64,000 bases of DNA from WTAW01 sp964406575 (GTDB taxonomy: Bacteria; Acidobacteriota; Aminicenantia; Aminicenantales; Aminicenantaceae): assembly GCA_964406575.1 (NCBI GenBank), contig CAYOSH010000023.1, forward strand, positions 1 through 64,000. Direction: 5' to 3'. The notes under the pieces were generated by a model. It saw only the letters and a program-made list of their open reading frames with translations, had not been told where the DNA came from and ran no database searches. The position numbers were made by a program, and so were the translations under genes. Of the stretch, positions 27,062 through 34,122 are shown in pieces (position 1 is the first letter of the stretch; every line of letters starts with the position of its first letter).

Positions 27062-28540
27062 CTACTTCTTGACGCTAAAATTAAATTGGATCAGGCCTTG
27101 CTGCGCCTGCATCTGCTTCTGTATCTCTTCTTTTTTGATCTTGTTTTCCATAATGGCTTTTACGGCTTTGAACAGCTCATGTGTCGTCAACACGCCATTT
27201 CCGTCTTTTTCCACATCGGATATCTGTTCTTCAGTGTATGGGTTTTTCCGGAGCTTGGCTTCTTTATCGAGATAATAATTGCCGATCAGAATGGATTTCA
27301 TCTTGGTGTTGTTGAATTCCTGCATTCGTCTGCCCTTGTACTTCTGAAGGGTGGCACAGTCGTCATCTTTAGCCGGGTTAGTGCTCGCCTTGACGTTTAC
27401 CAGGAAAACATAATCAGTTTTGATCGTCTCTTCAATGGGACTGGTGTCGTCTTCGAGCAGCCAAATGTCTTCTTCCCTATCCCGGACCACATTTTTCCAG
27501 TACTCGTGTACGTTAACAACGCGTTTCCATCCGACGTATTCCAGCGCTCTTACTACGGCTTTTGTCAGTTCTTCACCCTCTGCGATGAGCATCTTTTGGA
27601 AGGGGGCTTGTTTCTTCTCTTTCAGGTCCTCTATTTTTGCGTCGATCTTTGCGACCGTCTGCTCGAATTTTTTACGCGCTTCTTCCTTTTCTTTATAAAG
27701 TTCTTGGAGTCCAGGGAAGGCATATTCTTCCTTCTCTAACCAGTTTCCTCCTGTTTCGGCAGGAACATCTGGCTCTTCTGGCAATTCAGGAACCTCAGGC
27801 TCTTCGGTTTCCAATTTGGGGTACATTTCAGCGAGAATGTATTCTGCCACGCGAATATTCTCCTCTCCAAACCAGGGGAGGAAGAGATAATATCCCTTAC
27901 CGTTCCTGATAACAGCCGATATCGGATAACCGTCTGAACTCGTAGCTAGGACTTGCAACTCGCCGTCAGAGTTCGGATCCCAAGATTTCAAGTCGACTTT
28001 AGCACCGGCTGCCATTGCGTCCGGAAATAGCTTCCTGGCATCTTTAATGGACCGTCCAAAATGCTCGAAAATCGGCGCGAATGGATCTTCTCGGATAGGC
28101 GTGACCAAAAGTGGAGTGTGGTACTTTTTCAATTCCAACTTGGGGACTTTCCCCACGAAATTCGTCAGGTGAAATCTCTCGCACTGACCGATGAAACAGA
28201 CAACTGCTCCTCCCTTGTTGACTACGTGTTTAAATTTCTCGGAATCTCTGGCGTGGGCGCTGCTGATGGTGCTCTTGTTGTTGGCTTGATAGAGAATGAG
28301 CCGGCAGTTTTTTGGGATGTGCAAGCTTTCGATGCTGGAGGACTTCCAGTTTGTTTCTTTTCGGTCGATATCAAAATCTTTGTCTCTGAAAAACTTAAGA
28401 TCTTTTTCCTCGAAGTCTAATAAAAGTATTTTAGCCATGTTGTTCACCGGAGCTTTGGTGTTGTTGAATTCGTTCTTTTCTGGGGAAGATTCCCTGTTTT
28501 TATCATCAGATTTCTTCACAAAATTGCCCAAGACTGTCAC
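27062..28540 (-). CDS. uncharacterised protein: GATase-like N-terminus, coiled coil, restriction-endonuclease-like C-terminus
   Basis: 492 residues from GTG at 28540, with AAGGAGG six bases upstream. After a charged leader, residues ~35-240 look like a Rossmann/class I glutaminase-like fold (MAKILLLDFEE..., GGAVVCFIGQ, ISAVIRNGKGYYLFLPW). A Pro/Glu linker (~245-268) and a coiled coil (~275-320) follow. The C-terminal ~170 residues resemble a PD-(D/E)XK nuclease: LEYVGWKRVVNV, EEDIWLLED, FLVNVKAS (Asn where Asp/Glu is usual before x-Lys), SILIGNYY and VLTTHELFKAV. Residues 444-455 (EKDGNGVLTTHE) also fit an EF-hand loop, possibly by chance. The next minus-strand gene upstream is a two-receiver regulator 240 bp away. 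No signal peptide. Function unknown; DNA cleavage or signalling is inference. Confidence 0.72.
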   Translation of the reverse strand: MTVLGNFVKKSDDKNRESSPEKNEFNNTKAPVNNMAKILLLDFEEKDLKFFRDKDFDIDRKETNWKSSSIESLHIPKNCRLILYQANNKSTISSAHARDSEKFKHVVNKGGAVVCFIGQCERFHLTNFVGKVPKLELKKYHTPLLVTPIREDPFAPIFEHFGRSIKDARKLFPDAMAAGAKVDLKSWDPNSDGELQVLATSSDGYPISAVIRNGKGYYLFLPWFGEENIRVAEYILAEMYPKLETEEPEVPELPEEPDVPAETGGNWLEKEEYAFPGLQELYKEKEEARKKFEQTVAKIDAKIEDLKEKKQAPFQKMLIAEGEELTKAVVRALEYVGWKRVVNVHEYWKNVVRDREEDIWLLEDDTSPIEETIKTDYVFLVNVKASTNPAKDDDCATLQKYKGRRMQEFNNTKMKSILIGNYYLDKEAKLRKNPYTEEQISDVEKDGNGVLTTHELFKAVKAIMENKIKKEEIQKQMQAQQGLIQFNFSVKK

Positions 28541-28781
28541 TGGAGACCTCCTTTCAGGTAGTGTCCATTTGTGTCGCCTCTTCTGGAAAATTTAGTCGGG
28601 TGACATAGGGGAAGAAAGGAATTTCCACAGACGAACAGAACACTCGTTTTTTTTCCATTTTCAATCAAATGATACATCAGCGTTTTTGTGGGTCAATCGC
28701 CCTTTGCGGTGATTTGAGGGGTGATTTTATGAGAAAAACAAGGGGACAACAGACTGAATTAATTCGGAAGACAATAAGGGA

Positions 28782-29528
28782 CTATTCTGCCCCGAAAATT
28801 TTTTTGATCTTGGGAATTGCCTCTTCGAATTCTGAAGATTTTGAGATAAATGCATCAGCCCCCAGTTGTGCGGCCATCTCTCTGAGCTCCTCCGGGCTCA
28901 ATTGATTCGCCATGAGGACAATCGGGATAGACATTGTCGCATCTGATCTTTTCAGTATCTTAAACACAGTGATCCCCCAATCCTCGAGCATGTCGATGTC
29001 CAGCAGTATCAGATCAAGCCTTTTTTTCCGGATATCGTCCACTCGGATCATACCCTCAGGTGCGGATATCACTTCGAAGCGATGTTTTTTCAGACTTGCT
29101 GTCATCATCGCAGTGAGGTCAGGATTGTCATTGATGATCATGACCTTCCATGTTGTTTCCCTGTCTTCCCCTACATATCTTTGGATATTTGCCAGGAGCT
29201 CCTTAAAATCATAGGGCTTTCTCAAAAAAACGCAGATCCCGTCCTGATAGCAAGCTTTGATAAATTCGGGTGAATTCATGCTTGTGAGCGCAAAAACGGG
29301 AATCTTTTTTGTCTGCGGATCCTTTTTCAGCTGTATCGTGGCGTCGAGCCCATGGATTCCGGGAAGGAGCATATCCATCAGGATGAGGTCGGGCATCTCT
29401 TCCCGGGCAAGACGAATTCCGTCCTCTCCGGTCTGGGCGACTAGCACTTTATAGCCTCGTTTCGCCAGCCGGATCTTGACCATCTCGGCGCTGACAAGAT
29501 CGTCCTCGACCACTAGAATCTTAGCCAT
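28782..29528 (-). CDS. response regulator with two tandem receiver domains, no output domain
   Basis: 248 residues. Receiver 1 (1-120): acidic pair D9/D10 after ILVVE, phospho-acceptor D52 in LILMDMLLPG, conserved Thr/Ser in ALTSMN, and Lys in FLRKPYDFKEL. Receiver 2 (127-248): VMIINDNPD, LILLDIDML (acceptor Asp), VLMANQ and FISKSSEF. No DNA-binding or enzymatic domain follows, so it probably acts by protein contacts or as a phosphate relay. It reads toward the 492-residue nuclease-like gene, with 240 bp between. No histidine kinase is in the window. Confidence 0.9.
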   Translation of the reverse strand: MAKILVVEDDLVSAEMVKIRLAKRGYKVLVAQTGEDGIRLAREEMPDLILMDMLLPGIHGLDATIQLKKDPQTKKIPVFALTSMNSPEFIKACYQDGICVFLRKPYDFKELLANIQRYVGEDRETTWKVMIINDNPDLTAMMTASLKKHRFEVISAPEGMIRVDDIRKKRLDLILLDIDMLEDWGITVFKILKRSDATMSIPIVLMANQLSPEELREMAAQLGADAFISKSSEFEEAIPKIKKIFGAE

Positions 29529-29924
29529 TTTCAGTCTCTCTTTTTCCCGGCTCTCCCACCAGATTCATATCTCGATACTTTTATTTCGTTATGGGCAACA
29601 GTGCTCAACTCTATAAACCATAAGTGCAGGCCAGTCTTCTGCAATCTTCTCTTAAAGTATCAGGCCAGCCTTTGAACGGGTCAATAGCCATTAGGGATGA
29701 TTCATATGGTGAATTTTATCACAATTTTGCATTTAAAATATCTAGCGACTTGATTCCCCAGTGCAGCGGTCTTTACTCCTTGGCCCATGCAATCCGTGTG
29801 CATCAAAAGAATCCCCTCCCAGCAAGAGCTTTTCTTGAATGGACAAATCATCGATCTTAAAAAATGATTGACATGAGAAAAAATGAAAATATAAGATATA
29901 CGACTCTGATGTCTAGCTCATTTC
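29529..29924. other. divergent intergenic region
   Basis: About 400 bp between the divergently transcribed response regulator and glycosyltransferase genes. Nothing is recognised apart from the promoter at 29868-29895; short ORFs here have no coding character. Confidence 0.6.
29868..29895 (+). promoter_or_regulatory. sigma-70-like promoter of the GT2 / radical SAM / ParB-like operon
   Basis: TTGACA at 29868-29873 and TATAAG at 29890-29895 with a 16-base A-rich spacer. Both boxes are close to consensus and the site is 30 bp before the GT2 start, within a divergent gap. Confidence 0.6.
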
Positions 29925-31103
29925 ATGACTGATAAGATATTTTTAGCACTGTGTATCATTTCATCTGCCCTGCTCTGGCTATCGACGTTCGGCTACATGT
30001 CGATTCTCAGGCTGTTTGTTTTCCTCAAAGCTCATTCCCCCAAGGCCTCCGTGCATTACCCAAAAATCGCGGTTGTTATTCCCACCCTGAATGAAGAAAG
30101 CAGTATTGTGGATAAAATCAAGGATATCGAGTTTAGTGATTATCCACAAGATCGGATAAAAATGGTTGTTGTCGATGGGGGGTCGGAAGATAGAACCGTG
30201 GATTTTGTAAAGATGGAGATCTCTAGAGGAAAAAGAATCAAACTTATCTGCTTGAGCGGATCCCGAAGCAAAGTGGACCAAGTCAATCATGTGCTGAGAA
30301 ATCCGGGGGAGGAGATCATCGTTTTCACCGATGCGGACTCGCGGTTGGAGCCTTCTTGTATCAAGGAGCTTGTCCACGCCCTAACGAGTGATCCTGAGAC
30401 TGCTTTGGTTGGAGCCACAGTGAAGCCCAAGAGCAAACTCCTCGAAGAGCGGATCCATTGGATGATTCTGAACACTGTCTGGTGGTTGGAGGGAGAGATG
30501 TTCTCGAGTGCCGGAATTTCGGGTGTGTGCTATGCCATAAACCGGAACATGTTTCTCTCAATAGCTCAGGATGCCATAGCCGAGGATATTCATCTCGGAC
30601 TCGATATCAGCGCGCGTGGCTACCGGGTACGGGTAAGCCGCAGGGCCATAGCCTATGAAATCAGAGTTCCGCATACACCACGCGAATTTTTAAAGTTTAG
30701 ACGGAGACGCGGAGCGAGTTATATGAATGAACTTGTGAATTCTCCTGTTCACCCGGATCCTCCATGGGGTTGGAGAATGGCAAGATTCATTCGCCTCTGG
30801 CAGTTCACCTGGATCTCGTGGCTTGGATTATCCACTGTGGTTACAGCTGCTTTTCTCCTGATGACCCGATACTGGCCGTGCCTTTTTTTGCTTCTGGCGG
30901 TTTTTACCTTTTCGGCCTTTCTGCTGGTTTTTTCCCTTACAAAGCATTTAGAGGAAAAGCTCGGCTTCATGAGATTGAGTTTTGCGACCTGTCGCTATTC
31001 AGCACTCGCCCTGGTTTCGCTCCTGTCACTCAAAAAGATCCCCTCTCTGCTGGGTCCTTTAGGGGGAAAAAAGGAAAGATATGATGAAAGTCCGGCAGCT
31101 TAA
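29925..31103 (+). CDS. membrane-bound GT2-family glycosyltransferase
   Basis: 392 residues. It has an N-terminal membrane helix (LCIISSALLWLSTFGYMSIL), a GT2 domain with VVIPTLNEESSI, VVVDGGSEDRT, the metal-binding DxD in VFTDADSRLEP (near 130) and AEDIHLGLDISARGYRV, and an RRRRGASY motif in the place of QxxRW. About three C-terminal membrane helices follow. This layout is that of processive or lipid-linked polysaccharide glycosyltransferases. It is first gene of a three-gene operon and overlaps the radical SAM gene by 23 bp. Donor and acceptor are unknown. Confidence 0.88.
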   Translation: MTDKIFLALCIISSALLWLSTFGYMSILRLFVFLKAHSPKASVHYPKIAVVIPTLNEESSIVDKIKDIEFSDYPQDRIKMVVVDGGSEDRTVDFVKMEISRGKRIKLICLSGSRSKVDQVNHVLRNPGEEIIVFTDADSRLEPSCIKELVHALTSDPETALVGATVKPKSKLLEERIHWMILNTVWWLEGEMFSSAGISGVCYAINRNMFLSIAQDAIAEDIHLGLDISARGYRVRVSRRAIAYEIRVPHTPREFLKFRRRRGASYMNELVNSPVHPDPPWGWRMARFIRLWQFTWISWLGLSTVVTAAFLLMTRYWPCLFLLLAVFTFSAFLLVFSLTKHLEEKLGFMRLSFATCRYSALALVSLLSLKKIPSLLGPLGGKKERYDESPAA

Positions 31104-32085
31104 GGTCGGTTTACGTTTTTTGAGATACTATCTCAATAAGGTGCGCCCTTATGAAGTCGCCGCCCAAATTTGGAACTCTTGTGACCAGCGGTGTATTTAC
31201 TGCCGATGCCCGGAAGTGGCAACGCCACTCATGACAACTGATCAATGGCGGGTAGTGCTTCGCGAACTTCGGCGGATGGGCACTATACGCATCAAGTTCC
31301 AGGGGGGCGAACCGACAATAAAGCCAGATTTCTCTGAGCTCTGCTGGGAAGCAAGGAATTTGGGAATGATCACCTCGACAGTCACCAACGGCATGAGGAT
31401 CGCTTCAAATCCAGAACTCCTGGCCCCACTCAAGGAGGTCGTCGTAAGCCTAGATTCTCTCCGTCCGGAGGTCAACGACTACATGCGTGGTGAGGGAGCC
31501 CATGAAGGCGCGATGAAAACTATCGACTTTGCTTTGGAAAGAGGTCTCAAGACCTATGTCAACATGGCTCTTTGCCGGAAAAACCTCGAGGACCTGGAAC
31601 CGATGCTGACATTCTGTGAGAGCAAAGGAATGAAGATGAACGCTCAGCCCATAAAATTCGGAGTGAAATATTACGATGACCAAGCCCGAAAAATAGCTCT
31701 CTCTCCAGAACAAATAAAGACGTTTCACCTCCAGATGGTAAATTGGAAGAAACAGGGACGGGGGATCATGTTCTCTGCAAATTCTTACCGTAAAGCGTTG
31801 GACTGGCCTGACCTCACCCGGAATACCATCCAGAGCGAGGAATATTCAAAGTGTATGGCCGGTAATTTTTACTTCCATATCGATCCCAATGGAGACGTCA
31901 TTCCCTGTATCCCCCACGGTGCGGACTTCACACCAAAAAATATTCTGAGGGATGGATTGTATGAGGCTCTCAGGAATGTGCGCTACCACAACTGCGGAGA
32001 TTGCTGGTCTCCCTACCTGAATGAACGGAAGGCTCTGTTCAGGCTCTATCCTGCGGCCCTTATTGAATTTTTCAGGCGCGGATGA
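31081..32085 (+). CDS. radical SAM protein with SPASM-like C-terminus
   Basis: 334 residues. Cluster motif CDQRCIYC lies at about residues 36-43, followed by FQGGEPTIKPDF (GGEP, SAM binding) and VSLDSLRPEVNDYMRG. The C-terminal part has four cysteines, in YSKCMAGNFYFHIDPNG, VIPCIPHG and NCGDCW, fitting one auxiliary iron-sulfur cluster. RBS AAGGAAAG precedes the ATG inside the end of the GT2 gene. It overlaps the next gene as ATGA. Close coupling on both sides suggests modification of the same product the GT2 acts on, such as a sugar, lipid or peptide. No peptide precursor gene was found nearby. Confidence 0.85.
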   Translation: MMKVRQLKVGLRFLRYYLNKVRPYEVAAQIWNSCDQRCIYCRCPEVATPLMTTDQWRVVLRELRRMGTIRIKFQGGEPTIKPDFSELCWEARNLGMITSTVTNGMRIASNPELLAPLKEVVVSLDSLRPEVNDYMRGEGAHEGAMKTIDFALERGLKTYVNMALCRKNLEDLEPMLTFCESKGMKMNAQPIKFGVKYYDDQARKIALSPEQIKTFHLQMVNWKKQGRGIMFSANSYRKALDWPDLTRNTIQSEEYSKCMAGNFYFHIDPNGDVIPCIPHGADFTPKNILRDGLYEALRNVRYHNCGDCWSPYLNERKALFRLYPAALIEFFRRG

Positions 32086-32897
32086 TGAAGATAGATCCAC
32101 TTGACCCCCTGCCTCGAATTCCAAAATCCCTGGTGATGCAGGACTACCGAACTCTAGAAAGAGGCAGGATCCAAAAACAAGAAGTAGCCTCTCATAGAGG
32201 TCCGACCCTGGCTCTGAGGCTTGCCCTTTCGGTCTTTGGGTCTTCTCCCAGAGAGGGGATTGTTCCGTTGAGGTTCTTTGCGGAAGAGAATATCCAGATC
32301 TACCTGGGATTGCCGAGTCACCCCCTGAACCGGCTGTTCCTCTTTGCACGGGAGACAACGGCACGGAAGATCGTGGACGCAGTCTTTCCCAAACATCGGG
32401 ATTCCAGGCTGTCATCCGCAGAGAGGTTTGCTTTGGCTGAAAACTTGCCCATTGGATTGGAAGCATGGCTCGAACCTATCCAAAGCATCCTTGAGAGCAT
32501 TATAAAAGGAGGTTGGGACCCCCCTCCGATTTATGTTCTCAATTTCCGAGGAGGAAAAAAAGTTCCCTGGATAGCACGTGCCGAACATCTCTGTGGGCAA
32601 GTGGCCGATGGAACGCACAGAGTGCTGGCATATACTATGCTTGGATCGGATTTTCCTGACATATCTGTTCGTGCAAGAGTGCTTTCTATCCATCCTGTTG
32701 CCCTGGCGTTTGCAAACGGCCTAACGCTCATGCTGAGGTTTATTTTGGATCCATTTCGTGTTCCGGAATTCATTAAAAAGAGGTTTGGAGCTTCTGCCTG
32801 TTTTTCTCCTCAGGAAATCCCGCTGTCCAGGCGGACCGATTCAGAGGAATCTTCAAGAGTAAAAAGAAAAGCGGCCTTGACAGGCCAATCAGGGTAA
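32082..32897 (+). CDS. uncharacterised protein with ParB/sulfiredoxin-like DGTHR motif
   Basis: 271 residues. The central region PPPIYVLNFRGGKKVPW...CGQVADGTHRVLAYTMLG carries D176-G-T-H-R180 followed by a helix. This is the hallmark of ParB/Srx-fold domains (V-x-D-G-x-H-R), which bind nucleotides (CTP in ParB, ATP in sulfiredoxin and in serine kinases of this fold). No ParB helix-turn-helix domain is evident. The N-terminal ~150 residues are unrecognised and the C-terminal tail is basic. It overlaps the radical SAM stop (ATGA), so it is translationally coupled. A small-molecule or protein kinase-like role is inference; chromosome partitioning is unlikely in this setting. Confidence 0.68.
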   Translation: MMKIDPLDPLPRIPKSLVMQDYRTLERGRIQKQEVASHRGPTLALRLALSVFGSSPREGIVPLRFFAEENIQIYLGLPSHPLNRLFLFARETTARKIVDAVFPKHRDSRLSSAERFALAENLPIGLEAWLEPIQSILESIIKGGWDPPPIYVLNFRGGKKVPWIARAEHLCGQVADGTHRVLAYTMLGSDFPDISVRARVLSIHPVALAFANGLTLMLRFILDPFRVPEFIKKRFGASACFSPQEIPLSRRTDSEESSRVKRKAALTGQSG

Positions 32898-32944
32898 ATT
32901 CTCAGGTTAGGATTCCTCTTCCTTTTTTGCTTCACGTATGCAGA

Positions 32945-33610
32945 TCAGTTTGTGATTGGCTTTGTCCGAGATTGGCGCAAAAGTATAAGCAGGGCTTCAG
33001 GTAAAAAGCTCTTGTCGGGATGGCGATACACGATCCGTGCAATGCGTTTGGGGTTGAGATAGAACTTGAGATAGGCCTGTTGTCTTTTGGCCATCAAACG
33101 GTGTGTCGGCACTTCACTTATGTTTATATAGCCACCGTGAAAACTGAACCATTTTTCTGTCACTTTTTTCTTCAGTTCTTCTGGGATAAATTCCCAAAGT
33201 TCGGTCCCTTTAAAGGGAGTAACAATGAAAAAACTTGCAGTATGGAGCTTGGTGCGCAATGCAAAATAAATTGTCATATTCATTTCATCTTCGGTTTCTG
33301 TCGGGAAACCGAGCATAAAAAAAGCGTGTGTGAATATTCCTTGACGAACTGTGTCCTTGATAGTCTCGCTGATCCTGTTTAAATTGAGGTTCTTCTTGAT
33401 CAACTGCTGGATCCTTAGGCTTGCACTCTCTACTGCATAAGCGATCATTACTGTCCCAGCCTTGTGTAGGGCGTGGATCATTTCTTTGTCCATTCTGTCT
33501 CCACGAAGACCTGTAGGAAAGGAAAGTCGCACGTCTAACTTCTCTTTGATAATTCGCGAAGCCTCTCGATTAGAATTCGAAGAGCTTGAAGAAATGAACT
33601 TTACTTGCCT
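32945..33610 (-). pseudogene. 5'-truncated radical SAM protein (C-terminal half)
   Basis: The frame is open from 33610 and encodes about 220 residues, matching the second half of a B12-dependent-type radical SAM enzyme: KLDVRLSFPTGLRGDRMD, MIAYAVESASLRIQQLIKKN, FFMLGFPTETEDEMNMTI and PFKGTELWEF. The B12 domain and the CxxxCxxC cluster motif that should precede it are missing; upstream of 33610 an in-frame stop closes the frame. A GTG at 33532 could start translation but the product would lack the catalytic site. It resembles the intact gene at 59328 in layout. It reads convergently with the GT2 operon. Probably a deletion remnant. Confidence 0.8.
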
Positions 33611-33706
33611 CTAAATGTTGTAGCCAAAAAAATCGATTTTTCAGTATCAGAAAAAAGGAGAGTCAGCTCTTTCAATATGAACGAAATATTGAGCTGAATT
33701 AATTTT

Positions 33707-33766
33707 ACCTAAAAAATAAAACAAAAAATGCTTGACAAAGCGGATTATTTGTTTTATTTTTTAGGT
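33707..33766 (+). promoter_or_regulatory. PadR promoter with perfect 19-bp inverted repeat (probable operator)
   Basis: ACCTAAAAAATAAAACAAA (33707-33725) is repeated exactly in inverted orientation at 33748-33766, with 22 bases between. Within it sit TTGACA (33732-33737) and, after 17 bases, TATTTT (33755-33760), so the right arm covers the -10 box. The site lies 24 bp before the PadR gene. PadR-family repressors commonly autoregulate through such palindromes; autoregulation here is inferred. Confidence 0.78.
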
Positions 33767-33789
33767 GAAATACCGATGAGAGGCTCAAA

Positions 33790-34122
33790 ATGAAACTTTT
33801 ATCCAGGCCCGAGGAGCTGTTTCTGCTTGCCATCTGGAGGCTTCAGGACAGCGCTTATGCTGTGACCATTCGTGACCAGGTGAACGAAATTACAGGGAAA
33901 ATCTGGTCCTTCGGCGCCACCTTTGTAACATTGGAACGTCTTGTCCAAAAACGGTATCTGACCTCTTATCTGTCAGAGCCCACGCAAAAAAGGGGCGGCC
34001 GCAGCAAACGAATGTACAAGCTTACCCGGGAGGGCATCAAAGCCCTGCTCGATATTAAAAAGCTTCAAGAGAATATGTGGGATGATATACCCCGGCTCTT
34101 CCTATCCGCGGAAAAAAAATGA
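33790..34122 (+). CDS. PadR-family transcriptional regulator
   Basis: 110 residues, the short form of the family. A winged helix spans most of the protein: EELFLLAIWRLQDSAYAVTI at the start, GATFVTLERLVQKRYLTSYL as recognition helix and wing, and RGGRSKRMYKLTREGIKAL, the conserved PadR wing. It probably binds as a dimer to the 33707-33766 palindrome. Its stop overlaps the start of the permease gene (ATGA) within a run of adenines (8 A, ATG, 8 A). PadR plus prefix-bearing FtsX permease is a recurrent gene pair in Acidobacteriota-like genomes (established from my knowledge of such genomes, not checked here). Confidence 0.92.
   Translation: MKLLSRPEELFLLAIWRLQDSAYAVTIRDQVNEITGKIWSFGATFVTLERLVQKRYLTSYLSEPTQKRGGRSKRMYKLTREGIKALLDIKKLQENMWDDIPRLFLSAEKK

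Noticed and set aside
27035..27739. 234-codon plus-strand ORF (Phe/Leu-rich) opposite the nuclease-like gene
   Set aside because: Phe/Leu richness is the mirror of the Lys/Glu-rich coiled coil on the real strand.
32082..32897. chromosome partitioning protein ParB
   Set aside because: Only the DGxHR-type core is present, without a DNA-binding domain or a ParA partner; operon context points to metabolism.
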